64,000 nt of DNA from Hydrogenophaga sp. (GCA_030682835.1 JAUXNG010000072.1:62001-126000); one strand, 5' to 3'; shown: positions 1-17,674, counted from the stretch's first letter. Notes: a model not told the origin generated them from the letters alone. Program-made: numbers and translations.

Positions 1-258
1 ATGGTCTTGCGGGTGGCCGGCGTAGATGGCGTCGAGCCGCCGGGTCAACAGGCCCATGGCCTCGCTCAGGCTGTGCTCGCCGCCGTCGACCATGTCGTCG
101 GCCACGCGGCAGAAGGCATAGAGCGCGATCGACGAGGCGCGCACCCGGGCAGGCAGCAGGCGGCTGGCCGCGAAGAAGGTTCGGGAGCCCGTGCGCATGA
201 GCGCCACGCAGGCCTGCAGGTCGGCTTCACTGCCCACGCCGTGGGTGTTCGTCTGCAC
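1..258 (-). CDS. crtB: Phytoene synthase CrtB, N-terminal part (runs off the window)
   Basis: The first 86 codons of a squalene/phytoene synthase; the remainder lies left of the window. The family condenses two geranylgeranyl diphosphates into phytoene, the first committed carotenoid step. The reading SRTFFAASRLLP followed by ALYAFCRVADDMVD is the family's first substrate-binding block, with the DxxxD aspartates that hold Mg and diphosphate. I chose the GTG at 258 because ACGGAG lies just upstream; an ATG at 198 would remove residues normally present before the SRTFF block. The gene follows crtI on the same strand, separated by about 150 bp that include a dispersed repeat. Family assignment is firm; the start is less so. 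Confidence 0.88.
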   Translation of the reverse strand, partial: MQTNTHGVGSEADLQACVALMRTGSRTFFAASRLLPARVRASSIALYAFCRVADDMVDGGEHSLSEAMGLLTRRLDAIYAGHPQDH

Positions 259-289
259 CGACTCCGTTTGCACGGAGCTTGTTGAAGTG

Positions 290-370
290 CTCGCACCACG
301 CAAGGCTTCGACAGGGCCTGTCCTGAGCTTGTCGAAGGGCTCAGCCCGAACCGCAGGGGCAGGCTGAGCC
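290..370. repeat. Dispersed TTCGACA-type repeat between crtB and crtI
   Basis: The gap holds GCTTCGACAGGGCCTG, then TGAGCTTGTCGAAGGGCT and CAGCCCGAAC. The arms TTCGACA and TGTCGAA are complementary and can form a stem. The same words recur in the array at 39350-39880. This is a REP-like intergenic repeat of the type scattered through Comamonadaceae chromosomes. I see no PpsR-like box in this gap, so crtB probably depends on transcription from upstream. Confidence 0.6.
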
Positions 371-406
371 CGGACCACTCGGGACCGGTGGGCAGCCAAA
401 ACTGTG

Positions 407-2011
407 TCAGCGCGATGTGCTTGCATGGCTGTTGCGGGCGAGGTAGGTGGCGGCGGCGGGCACCACGGAATCGAGCGCCTTGGCCGACATCAGCACGCCC
501 GGCACACCGGCGCCGGGGTGGGTGCTGGCGCCGACCATGTAGAGGCCGTCCACGTCTTCGCTGCGGTTGTGCGGGCGGAACCATGCGCTTTGCATCAGCA
601 GTGGCTCCAGGCCAAAGGCGGCGCCCTTGAAGCTGAGCAGGCGGTCGTGAAAGTCTTGTGGCGTGCTGACGAATGAGGCGCTGAGGTGCTGCTCGAAGCC
701 GGGCAGCACGGTGCGGTTGAGCACCTCGGCCACGGCGCGGCGCATGGGCTCGGCCTGGGTGGCCCAGTCGGTGCCGCTGTCCAGATGGGTCACGGGTGCC
801 AGCGCATAAAACGTGTCGTGCCCGGCGGGGGCCATGGATGCGTCGCTGGCGGTGGGGCGGTGCAGGTACAGGCTGAAATCGTCGGCCAGCTTGTGGCGGC
901 GGAAGATGTCGGTCAGCAGCTCCTTGTAGCGCGGGCCGAGCAGCATCATGTGGTGCGGGACGTCGGTGTACTGTTTGCTGGTGCCGAAGTACCAGACGAA
1001 CAGGCTCATCGAGTAGCGGCCCTTGTCGATGCGGTGGTTGGTCCAGTGCCGGCGGTGCTGCGGCTCCACCAGGTGGCGGTAGGTCCACGCGGTGTCGGCG
1101 TTGGAGATCACGATGTCGGCCGCGATGCGTTCGCCGCTGGCCAGGGTGACGCCAGTCGCGCGGCCCCGGTCCACCTCGATGCGGCTCACCTCGGCGTTGC
1201 AGCGCAGCGTGCCACCCTGCCCTTGCAGCAGGCTCGCCAGGCCCTGCACCAGCTTGCCCGTGCCGCCCACCGCCCAGTGCACGCCCCACTGCCGTTCCAG
1301 CGCGTTGATGAGGCTGTAGATGCAGGTCACGGCAAAGGGGTTGCCGCCGATCAGCAGGCTCTGCAGGCTCATGGCCATGCGCAGCTTGGGGTGCTTCAGA
1401 TGGCTGGCCACCATGGCATGCAGGCTGCGCCAGCCCCGCATGCGGAAGATGGCCGGGCTGGCCTTGATGAGGTCGCCCACGGTGTCAAATGCCTTCGCGC
1501 CCAGCGCCTCGAAACCCAGGCGGTAGCAGTGGTCGGCCTCGGCCATGAAACGCTCGTAACCCGCCGCATCTGAAGGGCTGATGCGGCGCACCTCGGCGCG
1601 CATCTTGTCGGGGTCGCCGCTGTAGTGAAACACGTCGCCATCGTCAAAACGGATCTGGTAGAACGGGTCGAGCGAACGCAGCTCCACGTCGTCGCTCAGC
1701 TTCTTGCCGGCCAGCGCCCACAGCTCGTCGAACAGGAAGGGCACGGTAATGATGGTCGGGCCGGCGTCAAAGATGTGGCCGTTCTGCTCGTGCACATAGG
1801 CGCGGCCGCCGGGTGCATCGAGCTTTTCCAGCACGGTGACGCGCCAGCCCTTGGCCGACAGGCGAACGGCCGAAGCGAGGCCACCGAAGCCGCTGCCGAT
1901 GACGATGGCGTGCGGCGCGTCGGCGACGGTGTGGGATGCCGCCCCGGGTGACGGAGAGCCGCCCGGGGTGTGCGGCGGCCAGAACTCGTCGGAGGTGCGC
2001 AAGGCGTTCAT
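407..2011 (-). CDS. crtI: Phytoene desaturase CrtI
   Basis: A 534-residue FAD-dependent phytoene desaturase, which introduces double bases of desaturation into phytoene on the way to neurosporene or lycopene. The dinucleotide-binding motif VIGSGFGGLASAVRL (about residues 37-51) follows a 30-residue low-complexity leader, and the family C-terminal signature around GASTHPGAGVPGVLMSAKA is present. The length fits the bacterial CrtI family (about 490-540). The number of desaturation steps cannot be read from sequence. It starts 10 bp after puhE ends, so it is probably the promoter-distal part of the bch-puh transcript, with crtB following. Confidence 0.95.
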   Translation of the reverse strand: MNALRTSDEFWPPHTPGGSPSPGAASHTVADAPHAIVIGSGFGGLASAVRLSAKGWRVTVLEKLDAPGGRAYVHEQNGHIFDAGPTIITVPFLFDELWALAGKKLSDDVELRSLDPFYQIRFDDGDVFHYSGDPDKMRAEVRRISPSDAAGYERFMAEADHCYRLGFEALGAKAFDTVGDLIKASPAIFRMRGWRSLHAMVASHLKHPKLRMAMSLQSLLIGGNPFAVTCIYSLINALERQWGVHWAVGGTGKLVQGLASLLQGQGGTLRCNAEVSRIEVDRGRATGVTLASGERIAADIVISNADTAWTYRHLVEPQHRRHWTNHRIDKGRYSMSLFVWYFGTSKQYTDVPHHMMLLGPRYKELLTDIFRRHKLADDFSLYLHRPTASDASMAPAGHDTFYALAPVTHLDSGTDWATQAEPMRRAVAEVLNRTVLPGFEQHLSASFVSTPQDFHDRLLSFKGAAFGLEPLLMQSAWFRPHNRSEDVDGLYMVGASTHPGAGVPGVLMSAKALDSVVPAAATYLARNSHASTSR

Positions 2012-2021
2012 GAAGGCTTCA

Positions 2022-2867
2022 TCAGGCGGCAGGCGCCTTGTCCGTTGGGATCGGCACGGCCACCGCGGGTGAGACCACGGTCGGCAGGGGACGATCGCTC
2101 GACGGGCTGTGCGACATGGCCCAGCCCCAGAGTTTCTGCATGGGCGCGGGGAAGGCCATGATGATGTGTTCGACGATGGCCAGGCCCAGCAGGCTGGCCA
2201 GCAGCACCCAGCCGGTGGACACCACGGCCTGTCCGCTCACGACTTCCCAGACGATCCAGGCCCAGATGCCCGTGGAGGCGGCCACGCTGATGTAGAAGAA
2301 CGCGCTGAGGCGGCCCTTCCTGAAGTAGCTGCCCAGGTAGGCCAGGTGGCGCGGCAGGTACTGCTCGCCCACCTCGGGCACACCAAAGAACAGGTTCATC
2401 TTGGCCGAGAAGCGCATGCACCACAGCACGGCAAAGGTGCACAGCGCCACGTGGCTGGGCTGGCCCTGCTGCATCCAGAGCAGCACGCCAAAGTTGAGCA
2501 GCAAGGCCAGCTCGTGCCAGACCACCACCTGGGTGGACTGGCTGAAGCGCTGCCAGCCGCGCACGTCCGGCTGCAACGGCACGCGGCGCGGGCCGGTGAG
2601 CCAGCCGGTGAGGAAGGCCAGCTCGTGCCAGGCCCACATGACGATGACGCTGACAAAGGCCAGGTAGGCGTGCTCCACCGTCTGCGCCTGCATGCTGAGC
2701 TGCGTGGTCCACAGGCTCGCCAGCAGCAGCACCGTGCACACCACCAGGCTGGTGCGAAAGCTCTTCTGCGGGCGGCGCACCAGCCACAGGATGGCACCCG
2801 TGCCGAACCACCAGCACAGCAGCGCGAACAGCGCGGGGGCGGCGATGGAGGGGGTGAGGTCGGTCAT
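2022..2867 (-). CDS. puhE: Photosynthetic complex assembly protein PuhE
   Basis: A 281-residue, strongly hydrophobic protein with several membrane segments and the conserved stretch EHAYLAFVSVIVMWAWHE. This matches the DUF3623/PuhE family, found only in purple phototrophs, usually beside acsF and puhABC. PuhE is implicated in assembly or tuning of the reaction-centre/LH1 core complex; its biochemical activity is unknown. It lies 30 bp downstream of acsF and 10 bp upstream of crtI. Family length and position both agree. Confidence 0.9.
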   Translation of the reverse strand: MTDLTPSIAAPALFALLCWWFGTGAILWLVRRPQKSFRTSLVVCTVLLLASLWTTQLSMQAQTVEHAYLAFVSVIVMWAWHELAFLTGWLTGPRRVPLQPDVRGWQRFSQSTQVVVWHELALLLNFGVLLWMQQGQPSHVALCTFAVLWCMRFSAKMNLFFGVPEVGEQYLPRHLAYLGSYFRKGRLSAFFYISVAASTGIWAWIVWEVVSGQAVVSTGWVLLASLLGLAIVEHIIMAFPAPMQKLWGWAMSHSPSSDRPLPTVVSPAVAVPIPTDKAPAA

Positions 2868-2897
2868 GCGTGAACCGGGGTCAGGGCGTTCGAGCGG

Positions 2898-4028
2898 TTA
2901 CCACACAGGACTCAGGCGAATGTCCTTGGGGAGTTCCTGTTCCTTCACGGGCACCAGGTACAGGCGGCCAAAGGTCACGAACGCCTTCGCTGCATACCAG
3001 CCGCGCTGCAGCCTGCCGACCAGCCCGCCACGCGCCACCGCGCGGTCGTTGGCCAGTGAGATCTGCAGCAGCTGGTCCAGACAGGCGCGGAAGCTGGGGT
3101 GGTCGATGTCGACCTCGACCGGGAACACCTGCCGGCAGATCTCGCTCGTGATGCGGAACACCTCGTAGTCGTACTCGGTGGACTTGAAGCCCATGGCCTC
3201 GTGCAGCATCGGACGCGTGTGGTCGCGCACGTACATGGTGGCGTAGACCGCGAGGATGAAGAAGCGGATCCACAGCTTGTTAACGCCACTGAGCAGGTGC
3301 GGCTGGGCGCGCATGATGAGCGCGAAGGATTCGCCGTGACGAAATTCGTCGTTGCACCAGCGCTCGAACCAGCGAAAGATGGGGTGGAAGCGCTTGTCGG
3401 GGTGGCGCTCCAGCTGGCGGAAGATGGTGATGTAGCGCGCGTAGCCGATCTTCTCGCTGAGGTAGGTGGCGTAGAAGATGTACTTGGGCTTGAAGTAGGT
3501 GTAGGCCTTCACGCGCTTCAGGCTGCCCAGGTCGATGCCGAGGTTGAAGTCCTTGAGCGACTGGTTGATGAAGCCGGCGTGACGCGATTCGTCGCGCGCC
3601 ATGTAGGCCATCAGCTGCTTGATGTCGGGGTTGCTGACGTTCTTGCGGATCTCGTTGTAGAGAATGCAGCCCGAAAACTCCGAGGTGCAGGAGCTGATGA
3701 GGAAGTCCATGAACTCCTGGCGCAGCTCGGGCGAGAGCTGGGGCATGAGCACCTTCAGCTCTTCGCCGAATGCTGCGTCGCGCTTGAAGTGGTCCTGGTT
3801 GTTGTCGCCCTCGTACTCGGCCATCATGCGGTCCCACTCGGCGCGTACCGGCGACACGTCCAGCGCGTCCATGGCCTTGAAGTCGGTGGTGTAGAAGCGC
3901 GGCGTGAGCATGGTGTTCTTGGCGGCGCGCTCGGTGGCGGTTTCGGTGTTCTTCATGCCGTCCATGAGCAGGGCGACATGGTCGGTTTCCACATCGGTGC
4001 GGTCTTCGGTGGTGGCGGGTGCGGTCAT
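2898..4028 (-). CDS. acsF: Aerobic Mg-protoporphyrin IX monomethyl ester cyclase AcsF
   Basis: A 376-residue di-iron oxygenase that uses O2 to form ring E of the chlorophyll macrocycle, giving divinyl protochlorophyllide. The two iron-ligand blocks are visible: E117 with DESRH at 146-150, and E192 with DEFRH at 227-231. The frame stays open upstream, but the ATG at 4028 is chosen because AGGAG lies 6 bp before it and the upstream translation is not family-like and runs into puhC. No oxygen-independent cyclase (BchE) is in the window, so on present evidence this route needs oxygen, fitting an aerobic or facultative phototroph. Confidence 0.97.
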   Translation of the reverse strand: MTAPATTEDRTDVETDHVALLMDGMKNTETATERAAKNTMLTPRFYTTDFKAMDALDVSPVRAEWDRMMAEYEGDNNQDHFKRDAAFGEELKVLMPQLSPELRQEFMDFLISSCTSEFSGCILYNEIRKNVSNPDIKQLMAYMARDESRHAGFINQSLKDFNLGIDLGSLKRVKAYTYFKPKYIFYATYLSEKIGYARYITIFRQLERHPDKRFHPIFRWFERWCNDEFRHGESFALIMRAQPHLLSGVNKLWIRFFILAVYATMYVRDHTRPMLHEAMGFKSTEYDYEVFRITSEICRQVFPVEVDIDHPSFRACLDQLLQISLANDRAVARGGLVGRLQRGWYAAKAFVTFGRLYLVPVKEQELPKDIRLSPVW

Positions 4029-4056
4029 GACGGGCTCCTGAAAGACGGCGGGAAGT

Positions 4057-4509
4057 TCAACGCGCCCACTGCAGCTGCGCGAACACAGCCGAGTTGGTGG
4101 GGCCAAAGGATTCAAGTGCGATGCGCTGGCCGGTGACCGTGTCGCGCAGCGTGATGCGGCCGTCCACATGGCCGCTCAGTTCAAACGGGGCCTGCGGGCC
4201 CATGCCGCTGCGCTGGCGCTCGCGGGCCAGGGCGCGCAGGCTGCCGCGCAGAAAGCCCTGTTCGCCCTGGAAGCGCGCCACTTCGCGCTGGGTGCCGGCG
4301 TCGAGCACGGCAATGTCGCCGTTGGGCCGGTCTTCAAATCGCAGACTGCGTTGCCACTGCACCGACGGCGCCTCAGCCGTCACCGGGCCACCGCCCACGC
4401 GGCTCTGCCAGGCCGCAGCGGCCAGGGTGAGCGCCAGCAGGGCGCCCAGTGCCCAGATGGGCCAGGGCGTGCCGCGCCCCAGGGGGGAGTCGTGGTGGGT
4501 GTGCTGCAT
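4057..4509 (-). CDS. puhC: Photosynthetic complex assembly protein PuhC
   Basis: A 150-residue protein with one N-terminal membrane anchor (about residues 17-36) and a periplasmic domain containing [16 protein letters not shown] and [15 protein letters not shown], typical of PuhC. Members are needed for normal amounts of the reaction-centre/LH1 complex. It lies between puhB and acsF with gaps under 30 bp, the position conserved in purple bacteria. Its molecular role is not established. Confidence 0.9.
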   Translation of the reverse strand: MQHTHHDSPLGRGTPWPIWALGALLALTLAAAAWQSRVGGGPVTAEAPSVQWQRSLRFEDRPNGDIAVLDAGTQREVARFQGEQGFLRGSLRALARERQRSGMGPQAPFELSGHVDGRITLRDTVTGQRIALESFGPTNSAVFAQLQWAR

Positions 4510-4535
4510 GGCAGGGCCTCGTGCGGTGGAGTGGA

Positions 4536-5225
4536 TCAGGCCGCGCTGGGCATGCCGTGCTCGCGCACCGGGCGCGAGGCAGGCTCTGCAAGCGGTGAAG
4601 CCACCGGCGCTGCAGCGGGCATGCCCACCAGTGCCGCGGCCTGCGGGTTGGCCGCCAGCCAGGCCTGCTGGATACGCTCACCCACGGCGGCGGCGACGGG
4701 CAGGCAGCGCAGGCTGGGCTGCGGGCGCTTCAGCTGCCAAGGGCGGGCGTGCGGCCAGAGGTTGAGGTAAGCGATGCGGTCCGTGCCGGCGAGCGACAGG
4801 GCAATGTCGCCGTGGCCGTCGGCCTGGGGTTTGAGCGCAGCGCCCCCAATCTGCTTCAGCGGCAGGTTCAGCGTGAGCGTGAGCACGACGCCGATGCGCA
4901 TGACGATGCGCCGGTCGGTCAGGGTGTAGAGGGTGGTGCGCGCGGCAAACCAGGCGGTGGCGCCCAGCAGCAGCAGCGCCAGGCTGGCCATGATGGCGCT
5001 GGTGAGCAGCGGCATCAGCAGCGCGGCGCCCGGCTCGCCCAGCAGGTAGAGCCACTGCACGGCCAGCATCGCGCTGAAGTAGATGGCGAGCTTGCGCACA
5101 TGGAAGGCATGGATGGCCAGCTGCACCCAGTCGGGGCTGCCTTGCCAGATCAGGCGCTCGCCGCGCGGCAGCGGCTCGGGCAGGCCGGGCGCTGCCTCGA
5201 ACTCGTGTTCGTGGTGCGGGCTCAC
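4536..5225 (-). CDS. puhB: Reaction-centre assembly protein PuhB
   Basis: A 229-residue membrane protein of the PuhB family (PH-like domain after a pair of membrane helices), which helps reaction-centre assembly. The N-terminal LPRGERLIWQGSPDW and the helix LAIYFSAMLAVQWLYLLG are family hallmarks. The frame is open far upstream, but that translation is arginine-rich shadow sequence. I place the start at GTG 5225, which overlaps the puhA stop by four bases (GTGA), implying translational coupling. The C-terminal tail of about 35 residues is rich in Ala and Pro. Confidence 0.9.
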   Translation of the reverse strand: MSPHHEHEFEAAPGLPEPLPRGERLIWQGSPDWVQLAIHAFHVRKLAIYFSAMLAVQWLYLLGEPGAALLMPLLTSAIMASLALLLLGATAWFAARTTLYTLTDRRIVMRIGVVLTLTLNLPLKQIGGAALKPQADGHGDIALSLAGTDRIAYLNLWPHARPWQLKRPQPSLRCLPVAAAVGERIQQAWLAANPQAAALVGMPAAAPVASPLAEPASRPVREHGMPSAA

Positions 5226-5983
5226 AGCAGCGGCTCCTGGCGCTGTGGCGTGGCATAGAGCGTGCCCGCACCGTAGTAGGCGCAGATCTTTTCTTCTTCG
5301 AGCATCGTCACCTGTTCGGGGTGGCGCGTGGTGGGCACGTCGGCGAACTGCGCGGCCAGCACCGCGTCCACAAACACGCCGTGGCGCTTGATGACCGAGA
5401 AGGTCATGGGCAGCAGCACCGTGGCCCCTCCGGCCAGACCGACCTCGATGTAGCGGAACAGCATCTCCGATTTGTCGACCCACAGGTCTTTCACCGTGCC
5501 GGCGGTTTCTCCGTCGGCACCGATCACCGGCAGGCCGCGCGGGTCCACGTCCTGAATGGCCACGCCGTGGTCTGCCGCAGCGCGCAGGGGCACGATCTTG
5601 GCCTCACCTTCGAGGGTCATCTCGGGCACATCGGCCCGCTTGGCCCAGGCACCCGGCCCCACGCCGGCCAGGAGCGGGTTACCCACCGGCTCCAGCGGTG
5701 CGCCGAGCCAGCCGTTGGCGGGCTGGGCGCTGTAATCGCCATCGGCCCGGTCGGGATCGGGCGAGAGCATCTCGTGGCCATTGGCCAGCTTGTAGACCTT
5801 GGACTTCGGCACAGCGGGCCAGCCGTCTGTCTTGGGACCGTTCTCGCGGCCGGGATCCATCGGGTAACCCTCGCGGTGGTTTTCGCGCAAAAGGTAGTAG
5901 ATTAGGCCTGCAAAGAATGCCCAGAAGGCGTAGAGCACGAGCTGTGCGACGTCCACATACTGGGTGATGGCGCCTGTTTCCAT
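5222..5983 (-). CDS. puhA: Photosynthetic reaction centre H subunit PuhA
   Basis: The 253-residue H subunit caps the L and M subunits on the cytoplasmic side and gates proton delivery to QB. It has the typical single N-terminal transmembrane helix (about residues 11-33, ending YYLLRENHREGYP) followed by the soluble PRC-barrel domain with GTVKDLWVDKSE and IVPLRAAADHGVAI. The ATG at 5983 is preceded by GAAGGAGA, which rejects the longer open frame. The L and M subunit genes are not in the window, so the puf operon must lie elsewhere. Confidence 0.97.
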   Translation of the reverse strand: METGAITQYVDVAQLVLYAFWAFFAGLIYYLLRENHREGYPMDPGRENGPKTDGWPAVPKSKVYKLANGHEMLSPDPDRADGDYSAQPANGWLGAPLEPVGNPLLAGVGPGAWAKRADVPEMTLEGEAKIVPLRAAADHGVAIQDVDPRGLPVIGADGETAGTVKDLWVDKSEMLFRYIEVGLAGGATVLLPMTFSVIKRHGVFVDAVLAAQFADVPTTRHPEQVTMLEEEKICAYYGAGTLYATPQRQEPLL

Positions 5984-6038
5984 GGTGGTTCTCCTTCGGG
6001 GCGGGTGATGAGCGGGTGGCGAGAGGTGGCGGGGGGCC

Positions 6039-7469
6039 TCAGCCTGGCAGTTCGGCCAGACCGATGGGGTGGGTGGCAGTGGGTCGCTGTTCGCGGCGGC
6101 GCACCAGCGGCCCCAGCGCAATCAGCACCACAAACAACAGATAGATTTCCAGGTGGAACACGAAGCTGTAGCCGGTCACGGGCGAGTTCAGCGCCGTGCC
6201 GAGCCAGCCACCGGTGGCCAGCGCCCCGACCACGTCGCGCAGCACGCCACCGATGGCCATGGACACACCGGCCGCCGTGGCCTGCACGGCACCCCAGGCG
6301 CCCAGCACCAGGCCGGTGAGTTCGCGCTCGGGCATGTCCATGGCGGTGAGCAGCATGCCGACCGAAAACAGGCCGCCGGCAAAACCGATCAGCGCCGCCC
6401 CTGTCTGGAACAGCAGCGGCGAGGCCAGCGGCGCCGAAAAGATGACGCAGGCGAAGGCGGGCAGGCCCAGCAGCGCGCCACCGGCCGCCAGGCGAATGGT
6501 GTCGATGCCGCGACCCATGATGCGCGCGGACAGCCCGAAGGCCAGCAGGGCGCCACCCGCGCTCATGGCGGTGAGCATGCTGGTGAGGCCCACGTCCATG
6601 CCCAGCACCTCGCCGCCGTAGGGTTCGAGCACGATGTCCTGCATGCTGAAGGCCACGGTGCCCAGGCCCACGGTCCAGAGGAAGCGGCGCATTTTGGGCA
6701 GCGCCATGAGCCGCTGCCAGCTGCGCGCGAAGCCATGCGCTTTGCGCGGGCCGCGCCGGGTCTGCCGGTGCTCCTGTTTCCACAGCGAGGCCAGGTTGAG
6801 CACGGCCACCAGCACCGCAGAGCCCTGCACCACCTGCACCAGACGCGTGGCACTGAAGTCGGTGAGCAGCCAGCCCAGCAGCGCACTGCCGGCGATCATG
6901 CCCAGCAGCAACATGCTGTAGAGCAGGGCCACCACACGCGGGCGCTTGGCTTCAGGGGAAATGTCGCTGGCCAGCGCCATGCCGGCGGTCTGCGTGATCT
7001 GCATGCCCGCGCCCACCAGCAGGAAGGCCAGGGCCGCGCCGATGCGCCCGGCCCAGATTTCCACACCCTGCTCTTGCGGCAGCGAGAGCAGCAGCAAAGC
7101 AAACGGCATGATGGCCAGGCCACCAAACATGAGGATGGTGCCGATCCACATGTAGGGCATGCGCTTGAGGCCCAGCGCGGACGGGTGCGTGTCGCTGCGG
7201 TAGCCGATGAGCGCGCGCAGCGGCGCAAACACCAGCGGCAGGGCCACTGAGAGCGCCACCCACCAGGCCGGCACGCCCAGCTCGACGATCATCACGCGGT
7301 TCAGGGTACCCACCAGCAGCGCCAGCGTCATGCCGATGGACAGCTGGAACAGCGAGAGACGCAGCAGCCGCCCCAGCGGCAGTTCGCTCGACGCGGCGTC
7401 GGCAAACGGCACATAGCGCTGGGTGATCTTCATCGCCCAGGCGGGGGACAGCAGGCGGGTGATGTTCAC
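6039..7469 (-). CDS. lhaA: Light-harvesting complex assembly protein LhaA (PucC family)
   Basis: A 476-residue major-facilitator-like protein with about twelve hydrophobic segments. It belongs to the PucC/LhaA/BCH2 family, which aids LH1 (LhaA) or LH2 (PucC) assembly; the position between bchM and puhA identifies LhaA. Conserved stretches include TLNRVMIVELGVPAWWVAL and GMQITQTAGMALASD. I prefer the GTG at 7469 (overlapping the bchM stop as GTGA, with GGGAG 8 bp upstream) to the in-frame GTG at 7478, which has no room for a ribosome site. It overlaps bchM by 4 bp and precedes puhA by 55 bp. Confidence 0.93.
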   Translation of the reverse strand: MNITRLLSPAWAMKITQRYVPFADAASSELPLGRLLRLSLFQLSIGMTLALLVGTLNRVMIVELGVPAWWVALSVALPLVFAPLRALIGYRSDTHPSALGLKRMPYMWIGTILMFGGLAIMPFALLLLSLPQEQGVEIWAGRIGAALAFLLVGAGMQITQTAGMALASDISPEAKRPRVVALLYSMLLLGMIAGSALLGWLLTDFSATRLVQVVQGSAVLVAVLNLASLWKQEHRQTRRGPRKAHGFARSWQRLMALPKMRRFLWTVGLGTVAFSMQDIVLEPYGGEVLGMDVGLTSMLTAMSAGGALLAFGLSARIMGRGIDTIRLAAGGALLGLPAFACVIFSAPLASPLLFQTGAALIGFAGGLFSVGMLLTAMDMPERELTGLVLGAWGAVQATAAGVSMAIGGVLRDVVGALATGGWLGTALNSPVTGYSFVFHLEIYLLFVVLIALGPLVRRREQRPTATHPIGLAELPG

Positions 7470-8173
7470 CGCGTCCACTCCCAGGCCTGCGAGGTGTAGA
7501 AGCCGCTGGCCACGCGCTGGCTGCGGCCTTCGCGCCAGCCACCGGTGCCGATGCTGCCGCCCAGTCCCTCGCGCAGGCGGGGCTGCGCCACCGGCGTGAG
7601 TGCGGGCGAGCGGTCGCTGCGCGGGAACAGGCGACCCACGCTGTGCATGGCCGCCAGCAGCGGCGTGCGCGGCGCAAAGGTGAAGAGCATGCTGCCGCGC
7701 GTGCGCAGCGAGAGCCGCTCCAGCGCGGCCACGATGTCGGGCGTGTCGTAGTGGATCAGCGAGTCCATTGCGACCACGTGGTCGAAGTGGCCGAGCGCCT
7801 CATCGAGCATGTCGCCCGAGGTGAAGTGGATGCTGCCACCCTGCCCTGCGGCGGGCAGCCCCATGTGCCGCTCGCGTGCCAGCTGCACCAGCGTGGGCGA
7901 GAGGTCGATCGCCACCACCTCGGCGCCGCGCTGCGCCGCTTCCATGGCCAGCGCGCCCGTGCCGCAACCCGCATCGAGCAGGCGCAGGCCGCGCATGTCC
8001 TGCGGCAGCCAGCCCAGCAGGGTGCCGCGCATCTGGTCTCGCCCGGCGCGCACGGTGGCACGGATGCGGCCCACCGGCGCGGTGGAGGTCAGGCGTTCCC
8101 AGGCCTGCGCGGCGGTGCGGTCGAAATAGGTTTCGATCTGGTCGCGGCGTTCGAGGTAGGTGGTGTTGGCCAT
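7466..8173 (-). CDS. bchM: Mg-protoporphyrin IX O-methyltransferase BchM
   Basis: A 235-residue SAM-dependent methyltransferase that methylates the C13 propionate of Mg-protoporphyrin IX, the step between Mg chelatase and AcsF. The SAM-binding motif LDAGCGTG is at residues 66-73, with acidic VAIDLSP at the end of strand 2 and DHVVAMDSLIHY as post-motif I, all typical of BchM/ChlM. Length matches the family. It lies 28 bp after bchL and overlaps lhaA by 4 bp. Confidence 0.96.
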   Translation of the reverse strand: MANTTYLERRDQIETYFDRTAAQAWERLTSTAPVGRIRATVRAGRDQMRGTLLGWLPQDMRGLRLLDAGCGTGALAMEAAQRGAEVVAIDLSPTLVQLARERHMGLPAAGQGGSIHFTSGDMLDEALGHFDHVVAMDSLIHYDTPDIVAALERLSLRTRGSMLFTFAPRTPLLAAMHSVGRLFPRSDRSPALTPVAQPRLREGLGGSIGTGGWREGRSQRVASGFYTSQAWEWTR

Positions 8174-8201
8174 GGTGTGTGCTCGTGTGGGTGCGGGCGA
8201 T

Positions 8202-16500
<8,299 letters not shown>

Positions 16501-16533
16501 AAACGCAAGACACAAGTAAAGTTCGGCCAGGGT

Positions 16534-16576
16534 TGTCAGAAATTGTTTTGACGAACGGGGTTGACAGCGGTACAAA
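16534..16576 (+). promoter_or_regulatory. Probable ppaA promoter with a wide-spaced PpsR-like element
   Basis: TTGACG (16548-16553) and TACAAA (16571-16576) are 17 bp apart and point toward ppaA, about 155 bp upstream of its ATG. Overlapping the -35 is TGT (16534-16536) and ACG (16551-16553), but with 14 rather than 12 bp between, so it is not a standard box. The remaining sequence to 16732 holds no gene I can support. Confidence 0.45.
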
Positions 16577-16732
16577 CGCGGGGTGCGTGGTAACAGGAAG
16601 CGCCAGCTCAGCAAGCTTTCCGCACCACCACCACTGCATTGACCAGAACTCGAGTGGCGTAAGAAAGCACCGGCAAAAGAACCGTGGCCCCTGCGTGAAT
16701 CGGAAGCAGCGCAACAGCGCAAGGAGACATGG

Positions 16733-17674
16733 ATGGGCTCTTACTCACGGCAACGGTCTGCCCCCGCGACCGACGCCCAGTCCTCGCGTTTTTCAGACGA
16801 ATGGGTGCCCGAGGTCGTGGCCACCGGCATCCCGCCCGGCATTGAAGAACTGCTGCGAACCGCCACCCCCCTCCCCCCGCGGGAAGACGGCCTGCGTGCG
16901 GTGCTGCTGGCCAAAGCCGTCGAGTACGAGATCATTCCGCGCCTCATGCTCGCGCACCGGGTGCCCGAGGAATGTGAAGCCCACCCGCTCATGGCCAACC
17001 ACCGGGTCACGCCCCAAGACGTGGCGGTCTTTGCCGAGCTGGTCCTGCACGAGGACGACCAGGCCGTGCGCGACTGCGTGATCGCCCTGCGCGACCGCGG
17101 TGTCCCGATCGAAGGCATCTTCCTGGACCTGCTCTCGCCTGTGGCGCGGCACCTGGGCGAGATGTGGGAGCGCGACCTCTGCACCTTCACCGAGGTCACG
17201 GTGGGGCTGGGGCGGCTGCAGAAGGTGCTGCGCGAAAACAGCGCCGCCTTCGGCCAGTTCAGCACCGGCGAACAGCGCGAGCGGGGCCGGCGCATCCTGC
17301 TCATGCCCTGCCCGGGCGAGCAGCACACCTTTGGCCTCTCGCTGGTGGCCGAGCTGTTCCACCGCGCCGGCTGGGACGTGGTGACCTGTTTCCTGGCCAC
17401 CGACGCCGCCGCCGTCATGGTGAAGAAAGACTGGTACGACGTGATCGGGTTTTCACTCGGCAGCGAAACGGGTGTGCCCAAGCTGAAAGCGGCCATGGGT
17501 CTGGTGCGTCAGGTGAGTGTCAACCCCCGCATCTCTATAATTGCGGGTGGCCCTGTCTTTCTCCTGCACCCCGAATTCGGGGAACAAATTGGCGCCGACG
17601 CTGTCATGACAGATGGCGTGAAAGCCCCCGCGCAGGCGGAGGCCCTGGTGGCAGCCAGCCGCTCACTTGCCTGA
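16733..17674 (+). CDS. ppaA: Cobalamin-binding photosynthesis regulator PpaA/AerR
   Basis: A 313-residue regulator of the PpaA/AerR family, the B12-binding antirepressors that work with PpsR/CrtJ. Residues about 55-170 form the four-helix part with MWERDLCTFTEVTVG (W145), and residues about 185-310 form the B12-binding fold with GEQHTFGLSL (E196, H198). It is followed 57 bp later by ppsR, the conserved pairing. Light excites bound adenosyl- or hydroxocobalamin in studied members; here that is inferred. The first 30 residues are divergent. Its promoter overlaps the bchF control region, so it may be autoregulated. Confidence 0.9.
   Translation: MGSYSRQRSAPATDAQSSRFSDEWVPEVVATGIPPGIEELLRTATPLPPREDGLRAVLLAKAVEYEIIPRLMLAHRVPEECEAHPLMANHRVTPQDVAVFAELVLHEDDQAVRDCVIALRDRGVPIEGIFLDLLSPVARHLGEMWERDLCTFTEVTVGLGRLQKVLRENSAAFGQFSTGEQRERGRRILLMPCPGEQHTFGLSLVAELFHRAGWDVVTCFLATDAAAVMVKKDWYDVIGFSLGSETGVPKLKAAMGLVRQVSVNPRISIIAGGPVFLLHPEFGEQIGADAVMTDGVKAPAQAEALVAASRSLA

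Noticed and set aside
66-1289. 407-codon minus-strand frame over crtI
   Set aside because: Arg/Pro-rich shadow of crtI; the homologous frame is the crtI one.
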